DNA from: Lawsonibacter sp. | GTDB taxonomy: Bacteria > Bacillota > Clostridia > Oscillospirales > Oscillospiraceae | DNA length: 24,563 bases | NCBI GenBank assembly: GCA_022793355.1 | Contig: JAAWCR010000125.1 | Location: 1 to 24,563, forward strand | Reading direction: 5' to 3' | Part shown: positions 6,879 through 13,500 of the stretch, in pieces | How positions within the stretch are numbered: the stretch's first letter is position 1 | Layout of the letters: each line of letters starts with the position of its first letter | Notes under the pieces: model-generated | Database searches by the model: none | What the model was told of the DNA's origin: nothing | Seen by the model: only the letters and a program-made list of their open reading frames with translations | Program-made: the position numbers and the translations under genes

Positions 6879-7823
6879 ATGAATGAAGTTCTAAAGCGCG
6901 TTTCTGACATTGGCATTATCCCCGTTATCGCCTTCAACAGTGTGGAAGAGGCGGTTCCCCTGTGTAAGGCCCTGGTGGCCGGTGGGCTGCCCGCCGCGGA
7001 GGTCACCTTCCGGACCGCTTGTGCGGAGGACTGCATCAAGACCATCAACAAGGAGGTCCCCGAGATGCTGCTGGGCGCGGGCACTGTGCTCACCGTGGAT
7101 CAGGCCGACCGGGCCATGGCCGCCGGCGCTAAATTCATCGTGGCGCCCGGCTACGACCCCAAGGTCACCCAGCATGTGATAGACAGGGGCGGGCTGATGA
7201 TGCCCGGCACCGCTACCGCCGGCGAAATGCAGCAGGCCATGAATCAGGGCTGTGAGGTGCTGAAGTTCTTCCCCGCCGAGGCCAACGGCGGCGTGGCGAT
7301 GCTGAAAAACATCGGCGCGGCCCTCAAGAGCGCCAAGTGGATGTGCACCGGCGGCGTCAACGCTAAAAACGTCAACGACTACCTGAACTACGACCAGATT
7401 TTGGCTGTGGGCGGCACCTGGATGTGCAAGAGCGACATGATTCGGGACGGCAAGTGGAGCGAGATCACTGCTATCTGCAAGGAGGCGGTCAAGACTATGC
7501 TGGGCTTCTCCCTGGCCCATGTTGGCATCAATTGTGAGAACCCGGTGGAGGCCCAGAGGGCCGCCAAAACGCTGTGCGCCTTCTTCAGCTTCGACTACAA
7601 GCCGGGCAACTCCTCTATCTTTGCCGGCAGCGCCGTGGAGTGCATGAAGGAGCCCTATTTGGGCAGGAATGGCCACATCGCCATCAGCACCGTCAACCTG
7701 GACCGGGCGGTCTATCATCTGAGCCGCCAGGGTGTGGAGTTCGACGAGTCCACCCGCAAGCCCAAGGCCATTTACCTCAAGGGTGAGGTAGGCGGCTTCG
7801 CCATCCATCTGGTGCAAAAGTAA
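6879..7823 (+). CDS. eda: KDPG/KHG aldolase fused to a C-terminal VOC (glyoxalase-like) domain
   Basis: This 314-aa protein has, in residues 1-205, a class I 2-keto-3-deoxy-6-phosphogluconate aldolase. It has the active-site Glu41 and Arg45 in EVTFR, the GAGTVLT phosphate-side loop at 66-72, and the Schiff-base Lys129 in EVLKFFPAE. It cleaves KDPG to pyruvate and glyceraldehyde 3-phosphate. Residues ~210-314 form an extra domain (start FSLAHVGINCENPVEAQ, end GGFAIHLVQK) with the fold pattern of the VOC/glyoxalase superfamily. Bacterial Eda proteins of the usual kind are about 210 aa and lack this. ATG 6879 has GGAGGA ten bases upstream. It is followed by kdgK, which makes its substrate. The role of the VOC part is unknown; it might bind a metal or substrate or help stability. 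Confidence 0.9.
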   Translation: MNEVLKRVSDIGIIPVIAFNSVEEAVPLCKALVAGGLPAAEVTFRTACAEDCIKTINKEVPEMLLGAGTVLTVDQADRAMAAGAKFIVAPGYDPKVTQHVIDRGGLMMPGTATAGEMQQAMNQGCEVLKFFPAEANGGVAMLKNIGAALKSAKWMCTGGVNAKNVNDYLNYDQILAVGGTWMCKSDMIRDGKWSEITAICKEAVKTMLGFSLAHVGINCENPVEAQRAAKTLCAFFSFDYKPGNSSIFAGSAVECMKEPYLGRNGHIAISTVNLDRAVYHLSRQGVEFDESTRKPKAIYLKGEVGGFAIHLVQK

Positions 7824-7890
7824 ATACAAAGCCCACCGCCTTCGGCGGGTCATGCCCCAAAATATGCGATTAATTTAGGAGGAAAAAATT

Positions 7891-8919
7891 ATGGCAAAAG
7901 TAGTCACCTTTGGCGAGCTGATGATCCGGCTCCAGCCCTACAACTATGAGCGTTTTGTTCAGGCCGACCACCTGGAGTTTACCTTCGGCGGCGGCGAGGC
8001 CAATGTTGCCGTCTCCCTGGCAAACTATGGCATGGATGTGGCCTATGTTACCAAGCTGCCCGCCCACGCCATCGGGCAGGCAGCCGTGAACTCCCTGCGC
8101 CGGTATGGCGTGGACACAAGCAGGATTGTCCGGGGGGGTGACCGGGTTGGCATCTACTTCAACGAAAAGGGCGCTTCCCAGCGTGGCAGCGTCTGCATTT
8201 ACGACCGGGCCCACTCCGCCATCCAGGAGGCGGTCGCCGCCGACTTTGACTGGGATAATATTTTTGAGGGGGTGGAGTGGTTCCACTTCACCGGCATTAC
8301 TCCGGCGCTGGGCCCCAATGTGGTGGAAATCTGCCGGGAGGCCTGCAAGGCCGCCAAGACCAAGGGAATCAAGATCTCCTGCGACCTGAACTACCGGGGA
8401 AAGCTGTGGACCCGGGACCAGGCCCGGGTGGCCATGACCGACCTGTGCCAATACGTAGACGTGTGCATTTCCAACGAGGAGGATGCCAAGGACGTATTCG
8501 GAATTGAGGCCGAAGCCACCGATATCTACGCCGGCTCCCTGAACCATGAGGGGTATAAGTCCGTGGCCAAGCAGCTGGCGGACAAGTTCGGCTTTGAGAT
8601 GGTGGCGATCACCCTGCGGGAGAGCCACTCCGCTTTTGATAACGGCTGGTCCGCTATGCTTTACAATGTGGCGGAAGACGAGTATTGCTTTTCCAAAAAG
8701 TACGACCTCCACATCATCGACCGCGTAGGCGGCGGCGACTCCTTCGGTGGCGGCCTGATTTATTCCCTGACCCATGGCAAGACCACCCAGGAGGCGGTGG
8801 AGTTTGCCGTGGCGGCCTCCGCCCTGAAGCACTCGGTCGAGGGGGACTACAACATGGTCACCCTGGCTGAAGTGGAGAAGCTGGCCGGCGGCGACGGCTC
8901 CGGGCGTATCCAGCGGTAA
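7891..8919 (+). CDS. kdgK: 2-keto-3-deoxygluconate kinase (PfkB family)
   Basis: This 342-aa sugar kinase phosphorylates KDG to KDPG, the substrate of the upstream aldolase. N-terminal features are GELMIRLQP and the FGGGEANVAVSLA substrate/lid segment. The C-terminal PfkB signature is RVGGGDSFGGG, with catalytic base Asp283. The SCDLNYRGKLW segment is typical of KdgK-type kinases. ATG 7891 has a strong TAGGAGGA site. The 67-bp gap after eda contains a small GC hairpin (CCGCC-TTC-GGCGG, around 7837-7849) without a T tract, so the two genes should be cotranscribed. No terminator is visible directly after it; the one at 9089-9115 may serve. Confidence 0.9.
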   Translation: MAKVVTFGELMIRLQPYNYERFVQADHLEFTFGGGEANVAVSLANYGMDVAYVTKLPAHAIGQAAVNSLRRYGVDTSRIVRGGDRVGIYFNEKGASQRGSVCIYDRAHSAIQEAVAADFDWDNIFEGVEWFHFTGITPALGPNVVEICREACKAAKTKGIKISCDLNYRGKLWTRDQARVAMTDLCQYVDVCISNEEDAKDVFGIEAEATDIYAGSLNHEGYKSVAKQLADKFGFEMVAITLRESHSAFDNGWSAMLYNVAEDEYCFSKKYDLHIIDRVGGGDSFGGGLIYSLTHGKTTQEAVEFAVAASALKHSVEGDYNMVTLAEVEKLAGGDGSGRIQR

Positions 8920-8995
8920 CAGGACTATACTGCCCTGCTGGCATCTGGCGGACTGCCCGTGCTTGATTGCCTCACGCTCCAAGGAATCAGGTAAA

Positions 8996-9015
8996 TGTCA
9001 AGAAGAATTTTGACA
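8996..9015. repeat. Inverted repeat overlapping the -35 box of the RNA promoter
   Basis: TGTCAA (8996-9001) and TTGACA (9010-9015) form a perfect 6-bp inverted repeat with an 8-bp spacer. The right arm is the -35 hexamer itself, so a dimeric regulator bound here would occlude the promoter. It may also be coincidence. Confidence 0.3.
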
Positions 9016-9038
9016 AATACAGGAATTCCCTTTACAAT
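9010..9038 (+). promoter_or_regulatory. Consensus promoter driving a short transcript
   Basis: A perfect -35 TTGACA (9010-9015), an exactly 17-bp spacer and -10 TACAAT (9033-9038) are present. It is among the best sigma-A promoters in the window, but no protein gene follows on this strand before a strong terminator at 9089-9115. Confidence 0.7.
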
Positions 9039-9044
9039 ATGATA

Positions 9045-9120
9045 GAGTTGGATGATCTTCGCCGCCGGTGGGCGGTGAAGCAAGGCTGAAGGGCGCGGGA
9101 GCTTCCCGCGCCCTTGTGTT
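9045..9120 (+). ncRNA. Candidate small RNA of about 75 nt
   Basis: Transcription from the consensus promoter should start near 9045 and stop after the hairpin at 9089-9115. In between, CTTCGCCGCC (9057-9066) pairs with GGCGGTGAAG (9071-9080) over 10 bp (one G-U) with a GGTG loop. The product is therefore two stable hairpins joined by a short linker. It does not match a known RNA class that I recognise. A 16-codon ATG reading frame at 9039 lacks a ribosome binding site and starts before the predicted +1. The RNA is convergent with tipA and could end near or within its 3' end. Confidence 0.5.
9089..9115. terminator. Strong terminator hairpin between kdgK/sRNA and tipA
   Basis: A perfect 12-bp GC-rich stem (9089-9100 with 9104-9115) and a 3-base loop are present. 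On the plus strand it is followed by TGTGTT, a poor T tract. On the minus strand it lies just after the tipA stop. It probably terminates in both directions. Confidence 0.7.
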
Positions 9121-9538
9121 AATGGACCCAGGCCAGCACCGCATCCCGAAGAAACTGCGCGCAACCCGGCTGTTCCTTATCGTAATATGCTGTAAATCGT
9201 TCATCCTGTACATACAATTCTGCCAGCCCCCGGTGGTGCGGAACGTCGTACTTATCCTCGGTAACGGTGAGCCAGCGGCAGTGGAGGTCCGCAATCTCCT
9301 TGCCCTTCTCCCCCGCCGGATCCGCTCCAGTGGCCACAGCTGCGGACAGCTTCTCCAAAATCGCCTGGCCCAGGCGCTCCCACTCGGCGTACTGCTCCTG
9401 GGTCGTTCCTTTTATCCGGGCGAGCATACTGTCTACCTCTGCGTCACCATATTTGCTTCTGCTCTCCGCCTCATAGGTTCTTCCAAAGTCCTCTAAGGCT
9501 TGGCGTTTGAAGGCCTCAAATTTTTTCTCATCAGACAT
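9119..9538 (-). other. Possible internal translation unit: TipAS-only product
   Basis: Inside the tipA-like gene, ATG 9538 (MSDEKKFEAF) is preceded by the purine-rich AGGAAAGGAAAGAG ending three bases before it. It sits precisely at the junction between coiled coil and TipAS domain. In Streptomyces lividans, tipA makes both TipAL and the ligand-binding-only TipAS (144 aa) from such an internal start. The 139-aa length here fits. This is by analogy and is not proven by the sequence. Confidence 0.4.
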
Positions 9539-9877
9539 AATCTCTTTCCTTTCCTGTGTCAAGATAGTTTCCTTTACCGAGTCTATCAGCCCCTGGACCC
9601 GTTCTCGCTCCTCCTCCAAGGCGGCGAGGTGGCCGCGCAGAACGGCCAGGCGGTCGAAGGCGGGATCGTCCAGAAATTCCCTGATACGGGCCAGCTCCAC
9701 CCCGAGAGCCCGATAGAACAGGATATCCTGGAGCCGGTCTACCTCCGTCTGCCCATAGTAGCGGTAGCCGCTCTCCGCCACGCGGCTGGGCTTTAGCAGA
9801 CCGATTTTGTCGTACCAGCGCAGAGCACGGGTGGTCACTCCGGACAGGCGCGACAGCTGCTGAATGGAATATTCCAT
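9119..9877 (-). CDS. MerR-family regulator with TipAS antibiotic-recognition domain
   Basis: This 252-aa protein starts with a MerR helix-turn-helix and wing (1-70; YSIQQLSRLSGVTTRALRWYD, then SGYRYY), followed by a coiled-coil dimerisation helix (75-112). It ends in a TipAS domain (about 125-252) in the order FGRTYEAES, EWERLGQAI, HCRWLTV, FTAYYD. TipAL-type activators bind drugs in the TipAS domain and switch on their own and efflux genes. ATG 9877 has GGGAGGGG six bases upstream. A second start, ATG 9538 after AGGAAAGGAAAGAG, would give a 139-aa TipAS-only product. The promoter has the elongated MerR-type spacer with a palindrome. No obvious target efflux gene is adjacent apart from the DUF4349 gene upstream. 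Confidence 0.88.
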   Translation of the reverse strand: MEYSIQQLSRLSGVTTRALRWYDKIGLLKPSRVAESGYRYYGQTEVDRLQDILFYRALGVELARIREFLDDPAFDRLAVLRGHLAALEEERERVQGLIDSVKETILTQERKEIMSDEKKFEAFKRQALEDFGRTYEAESRSKYGDAEVDSMLARIKGTTQEQYAEWERLGQAILEKLSAAVATGADPAGEKGKEIADLHCRWLTVTEDKYDVPHHRGLAELYVQDERFTAYYDKEQPGCAQFLRDAVLAWVH

Positions 9878-9899
9878 CTCGATCCCCTCCCTGATTGGG

Positions 9900-9930
9900 A
9901 TACTACCACTTGACGCTGCGTCAAAGTCAA
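9900..9930 (-). promoter_or_regulatory. MerR-type promoter/operator of the tipA-like gene
   Basis: On the minus strand, -35 TTGACT (9930-9925) and -10 TAGTAT (9905-9900) are separated by 19 bp, the long spacer typical of MerR-controlled promoters. The spacer holds the perfect 15-bp palindrome TTGACGC-A-GCGTCAA (9924-9910). MerR activators bind such a spacer palindrome and twist the DNA to align the two hexamers. Autoactivation by the adjacent gene product follows. Confidence 0.75.
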
Positions 9931-9942
9931 GAAATTTTTTAA

Positions 9943-10875
9943 TTATTTTTCCTCTGATTTTTCTTTCTTTAACCGCTTCAGCTCCCTGCGTCCAACTATA
10001 ACAGCCGACACGGCAACCGCCGCCAGAACGATTGTCAGGAACAAATTGTAGGATACCCAGATCAAGAGGTCCTGCACCCCTTGGCCCAGATTGCGGAAGC
10101 TGGCCTGGAAACCGGCGGCCATCCGTTGGCCCAGAGAGGAAGTCTCCCCCACCTCCTGGGTGACCCGGCCAACCTCGTGGAGGTAGATCCGAAAGGTGGA
10201 AAAGTTAATCAGGGCATCATACCGGTTCAAGTCGGAGGCATACTGTTCGATCTGATACTCCACATCGCTGAGGGCGTTTTCCAGGGCGATGATGTCCTCC
10301 ATGGTCTCCGCCTTTTCCAGCAGGGCAAGCAACCGCGCCTGCTTGGTGCGCTGGGTTTTTAAGCGGGCCTCGATGTCGTAATACTGTTCCCCCACATCTT
10401 CACTGCCCTCATTTTTGCTGGTCACATAGCCCAGGTCCCCCGCCTGGGAGAGAAACTGCTCGTATTTCTCCGCCGGCACCCGGACAACGTACTCCCCACT
10501 GCGGCTGGCATAGGCGTCCCGCCGGCTGCCCCCATAGACGGAGGCATTTTCATAATAGCCGCCGCAGGAGGCCACCATCTGGTTGAGCGCCTTAACGCTC
10601 TCATCAAACTGCTCCGTCTGGATCTCCAGCTCCGCCCGGCGGATCAGCTTAGCCCTGGTGTTCTGGTAGATGGAATCTGGAATACTGCCGCCGCTATCCG
10701 ACTCCGGAGCGGTGGGCATGCTTTCAGCAGCTTCCATGTCCCAACCCTGGTAGTTGCTGTCCCCGGTGGCTCCCCCGCTGCCGGAGGGCGCGCTGCCGCC
10801 GTTGGCGGCTCCTCCCCCGCATCCTGCCAGCAGTATCGCCACAAGACAAAGCGCAAACAAACTTTTTCTTTTCAT
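9943..10875 (-). CDS. DUF4349 lipoprotein
   Basis: This 310-aa protein has a lipoprotein signal (MKRKSLFALCLVAILLAGC, lipobox LAGC with Cys at 19), then a Gly/Ser-rich linker, and a DUF4349 domain from about 75 to 265. The domain contains the KLIRRAELEIQT start, GGYYENASV, GEYVVRVPAEKYEQFL, and a coiled-coil region with QRTKQARLLALLEKAETMEDIIALENALSDVEYQIE. It closes with a transmembrane helix (~275-297) and a Lys-rich cytoplasmic tail. It is therefore membrane-anchored with the domain outside. Function is unknown; related proteins are common in Gram-positive bacteria. ATG 10875 has GGAGG six to seven bases upstream; longer in-frame starts lack this and would destroy the signal peptide. Confidence 0.85.
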   Translation of the reverse strand: MKRKSLFALCLVAILLAGCGGGAANGGSAPSGSGGATGDSNYQGWDMEAAESMPTAPESDSGGSIPDSIYQNTRAKLIRRAELEIQTEQFDESVKALNQMVASCGGYYENASVYGGSRRDAYASRSGEYVVRVPAEKYEQFLSQAGDLGYVTSKNEGSEDVGEQYYDIEARLKTQRTKQARLLALLEKAETMEDIIALENALSDVEYQIEQYASDLNRYDALINFSTFRIYLHEVGRVTQEVGETSSLGQRMAAGFQASFRNLGQGVQDLLIWVSYNLFLTIVLAAVAVSAVIVGRRELKRLKKEKSEEK

Positions 10876-10904
10876 AATGATCCTCCTTTTCTTTTTAGTC
10901 CTCA

Positions 10905-10934
10905 TTGTGCGGCTTTTCTGTCCTCGTCTATAAT
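10905..10934 (+). promoter_or_regulatory. Putative promoter of the amidase-sleL operon
   Basis: TTGTGC (10905-10910), an 18-bp spacer and a perfect TATAAT (10929-10934) are present. The -10 lies inside a small palindrome GTCTATAATAGAC (10926-10938), which also offers TATTAT for the divergent DUF4349 gene. As these are likely sporulation or germination genes, another sigma factor could be used instead. Confidence 0.4.
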
Positions 10935-10955
10935 AGACGTAAAAATTTCGGCTAA

Positions 10956-11010
10956 GTTGCACCCTTTTCCAAATTTTTTCATAGGATGGAGAAAATTCGG
11001 GAGGTGCAAC
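10956..11010 (+). promoter_or_regulatory. 5' UTR inverted repeat overlapping the amidase ribosome binding site
   Basis: GTTGCACC (10956-10963) is a perfect complement of GGTGCAAC (11003-11010). The right arm includes the last two G of the GGGAGG ribosome binding site and ends three bases before the ATG. Inside, AATTTTTTC and GAGAAAATT can pair with one mismatch. The mRNA leader can therefore fold to partly hide the ribosome binding site. Confidence 0.45.
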
Positions 11011-11013
11011 ACT

Positions 11014-11754
11014 ATGCCTATTATATACTTATCACCCAGCACACAGGATTGGAACTATTACGTCAATGGCGGTACGGAAGAGGAATGGATGAATCTTCTG
11101 GCTGACAAAATGGTCCCTTATCTGGACGCCTCCGGCATCCGATACACCCGGAACACGCCGGATATGACCGCCGCTTCCTCCATCGCCGCCTCCAACGCCG
11201 GAAATTTTGACCTTCATCTGGCGCTTCATTCCAACGCCGCCGCCGGAGTCCAGGCAGGTAAGGCCCGAGGGTCCATTGTCTTTTACTACCCCGGCAGCAC
11301 AAACGGCCAGCGGGCCGCGGAGCTTATCGCCGATGGACTGAAAACCATTTACCCAGACCCCAACAAAGTGCGCACCGAGGCCACCACCTCACTGGGCGAG
11401 GTAGCCCGGGTCAACGCCCCCGCCGTTCTGGTTGAACTGGCCTTTCATGACAACCCGGAGGATGCCAACTGGATCAAAGCCAATCTGGACTCGGCGGCCC
11501 GAGTTATTGTGCTGGCGCTGACCGAATATTTTGACATTCCCTTTTTCGAAACGGAAAACCGCCGGTCCGGAGTTGTGGATGTGGAGTGGGGCAATCTCAA
11601 TGTCCGGGCCCGGCCCAGCACCTCCGCCGCCATTGTCGCTCAGGCTCCGGACGGCGCACCAATCACTGTACTGAACACCGCCAACGGCTGGCACCTGGTC
11701 AATTACAATGGCACCATCGGTTATGTAAGCAGCGAATTCGTGACGTTGACCTGA
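11014..11754 (+). CDS. N-acetylmuramoyl-L-alanine amidase (Amidase_3 variant) with C-terminal SH3b domain
   Basis: This 246-aa protein has an Amidase_3-like domain (1-178) and a bacterial SH3 domain (188-246; NLNVRARPS...GWHLVNYNGTIGYVSSEFV) for wall binding. The family's Glu in the GGTEEEW segment (Glu23/24), His72 in LALHSNAA and Glu141 in VLVELAFHDNPED are kept. The first zinc-binding His of the usual PGHGG loop is absent; the equivalent place reads YLSPSTQ (5-11). His68 is an extra histidine next to the second ligand. No signal peptide is present. It sits 15 bp before a LysM-GH18 spore cortex enzyme, so a role in spore peptidoglycan is likely. ATG 11014 follows GGGAGG. Confidence 0.8.
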   Translation: MPIIYLSPSTQDWNYYVNGGTEEEWMNLLADKMVPYLDASGIRYTRNTPDMTAASSIAASNAGNFDLHLALHSNAAAGVQAGKARGSIVFYYPGSTNGQRAAELIADGLKTIYPDPNKVRTEATTSLGEVARVNAPAVLVELAFHDNPEDANWIKANLDSAARVIVLALTEYFDIPFFETENRRSGVVDVEWGNLNVRARPSTSAAIVAQAPDGAPITVLNTANGWHLVNYNGTIGYVSSEFVTLT

Positions 11755-11769
11755 AAGGAGGACCGCTTT

Positions 11770-13047
11770 ATGGACATCCATGTCGTTCAACCGGGGGATA
11801 CCATATACCAGCTGGCTCAGCAGTACGGCGTTCCCATGGAACGCCTGCTTCAGGACAACCAACTTCCGGACCCCTCCCAACTGGTGGTGGGGCAGACCAT
11901 CGTGGTGCAGTACCCGGAACTGACCCACACCGTTCGGGCGGGGGACTCACTATACTCCATCGCTCAGATGCACAATACCACCGCCGTACAGCTTCTGCGC
12001 AACAATCCTTCCCTTCACGGCCGGGATCTGATTTATCCCGGTCAGGTTATCGTTGTGCGGTACGCCTCTCGACCCCGGGGAGCCCTCACCGTCAACGCCT
12101 ACGCATACCCCTCCATTGACCGGGGACTGCTCCGGGACACCCTGCCCTATCTGTCTTTACTTACCCCCTTCACTTACCGGTTTGATGAGGAGAACCTGAT
12201 TCCCCTGCGGGACGAGACCCTGGTAACCGCCGCCCTTCAAAGCCGTGTAGCCCCTGTTCTCCATCTGTCCAATGTCGATGAACGGGGACAGTTTTCCTCT
12301 GAGCTGGCCCATGAGCTGCTGGAAGACAAGGACGATCAGGAGGAACTCATTGAATCCATTCTGCGCACTGCGAACCAAAAGGGCTACCAGTGGGTGGATG
12401 TGGACTTCGAATACATCCGGGCTGAGGACGCAGAGGCTTACGCCCAATTCCTGACCCGGCTGCGCCAAGCCCTAACCCCCAGTGGGCGGCCCCTTGTGGC
12501 TGCCTTGGCTCCCAAGACCTCCGCCGGCCAGCCCGGTCGGCTGTACGAAGGCATTGATTACCACCTTATCGCCCAGGCAGTGGACTTTGCCCTGCTGATG
12601 ACCTATGAGTGGGGATACCTCGGCGGACCGCCTATGGCGGTGGCTCCCCTACCCCAGGTACGGCAGGTAGTGGAATACGCCTTGACTGAATTTTCTCCTG
12701 GCCAGCTCTTCCTCGGCATACCAAATTATGGATACGACTGGCCCCTGCCCTATCGTCCGGGCAATCGCGCCGTGTCGGTAAACAATGTGGAGGCCGTCCG
12801 GCGGGCCTGGGACCGACGGGCCGCTATCCGGTACGACCAGCAGACCCAGGCCCCCTGGTTCCGGTATGTGGACGACAAGGGAGCCGAACATGAGGTCTGG
12901 TTCGAGGACGCCCGGTCCATTCAGGCTAAGCTGAATCTGGCCCTTGACTATTGTCTTTACGGTGCCGGCTACTGGAATCTGGACCGTCCCTTCCCCCAAA
13001 ACTGGGTGGTCCTCAACGCGATGGTAAATATTCGCAATGAGATGTAG
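11770..13047 (+). CDS. LysM-GH18 spore cortex-lytic enzyme (SleL/YaaH-like)
   Basis: This 425-aa protein carries two LysM peptidoglycan-binding repeats (about 3-47, VVQPGDTIYQLAQQYGV, and 53-98, VRAGDSLYSIAQMHN) and a GH18 catalytic domain (105-425). The GH18 active-site motif is VDVDFEY, with Asp210, Asp212 and the catalytic acid Glu214. The LLMTYEWGYLGGPP and YGAGYWNLDRPFP stretches are as in SleL/YaaH glucosaminidases. These enzymes cut muramic-lactam cortex fragments during spore germination and are placed in the spore coat/cortex without a signal peptide, as here. ATG 11770 has AAAGGAGG nine bases upstream. It forms an operon with the amidase. Confidence 0.9.
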   Translation: MDIHVVQPGDTIYQLAQQYGVPMERLLQDNQLPDPSQLVVGQTIVVQYPELTHTVRAGDSLYSIAQMHNTTAVQLLRNNPSLHGRDLIYPGQVIVVRYASRPRGALTVNAYAYPSIDRGLLRDTLPYLSLLTPFTYRFDEENLIPLRDETLVTAALQSRVAPVLHLSNVDERGQFSSELAHELLEDKDDQEELIESILRTANQKGYQWVDVDFEYIRAEDAEAYAQFLTRLRQALTPSGRPLVAALAPKTSAGQPGRLYEGIDYHLIAQAVDFALLMTYEWGYLGGPPMAVAPLPQVRQVVEYALTEFSPGQLFLGIPNYGYDWPLPYRPGNRAVSVNNVEAVRRAWDRRAAIRYDQQTQAPWFRYVDDKGAEHEVWFEDARSIQAKLNLALDYCLYGAGYWNLDRPFPQNWVVLNAMVNIRNEM

Positions 13048-13065
13048 ATTTTTCCTCTCCCCTGT

Positions 13066-13073
13066 GGTACAAT
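13066..13073 (+). promoter_or_regulatory. Extended -10 promoter before the thioesterase gene
   Basis: TGG-TACAAT (13065-13073) is an extended -10 element, 31 bp upstream of the thioesterase start. There is only a weak -35 (TAGATT, 13045-13050). No terminator is visible after sleL, so readthrough from upstream is also possible. Confidence 0.4.
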
Positions 13074-13104
13074 GAGTCCGCTAATTTACAAAGGAGGAGA
13101 TTTT

Positions 13105-13497
13105 ATGCCTGTTACGGTCGGCCTGAAGGGCCGTGCGGAAACCACTGTTAATGATACCAATACCGCTCAGGCGGCCTGTTCCGGAGCGTTGCCCGTGTTC
13201 GGAACCCCCTATATGTGCGCACTAATGGAGGAGGCCTCCTGGAAATCCATCGCCCCACACCTGGAGGCGGGACAGAGCACGGTGGGTACAAGGCTGAACA
13301 TCAGCCATGACAGCGCCACTCCCGCCGGGATGAAGGTCTGGGCGGAGAGCGAGGTTACTGAGGTGGACGGCAAGCGGCTGGTCCTCAAGGTGTCGGCTTA
13401 TGATGAAAAAGGCCTGATTGGCCAGGGGACTCACGAGCGGTTCATCATTGCCGACGAACGGTTTCTGTCCAAGGCGGCTAAAAAACTGGAGGGCTGA
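13105..13497 (+). CDS. FlK-like hotdog-fold thioesterase
   Basis: This 130-aa single-domain hotdog protein has Thr34 (GTPYMCALMEEAS), Glu42 and His68 (LNISHDSATPAGM). These reproduce exactly the spacing of the fluoroacetyl-CoA thioesterase FlK triad (Thr-Glu-His, 8 and 26 residues apart). Most members of this clade in gut bacteria are uncharacterised acyl-CoA thioesterases; action on fluoroacetyl-CoA is not implied. ATG 13105 has AAAGGAGGAG upstream. It is followed three bases later by a YbaK-type deacylase gene, so both are cotranscribed. Confidence 0.85.
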   Translation: MPVTVGLKGRAETTVNDTNTAQAACSGALPVFGTPYMCALMEEASWKSIAPHLEAGQSTVGTRLNISHDSATPAGMKVWAESEVTEVDGKRLVLKVSAYDEKGLIGQGTHERFIIADERFLSKAAKKLEG

Positions 13498-13500
13498 GGA

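Noticed and set aside
7834..7852. Hairpin between eda and kdgK as a terminator
   Set aside because: The stem is only five base pairs and no T tract follows, so the genes are treated as one operon.
6891..8982. Two long minus-strand open frames opposite eda and kdgK
   Set aside because: Both mirror well-supported enzymes, have low-complexity composition (Gly, His, Val, Leu) and lack ribosome binding sites.
9039..9089. A 16-codon reading frame (ATG 9039) inside the RNA candidate
   Set aside because: There is no ribosome binding site and the ATG lies upstream of the predicted transcription start, so it is most likely chance.
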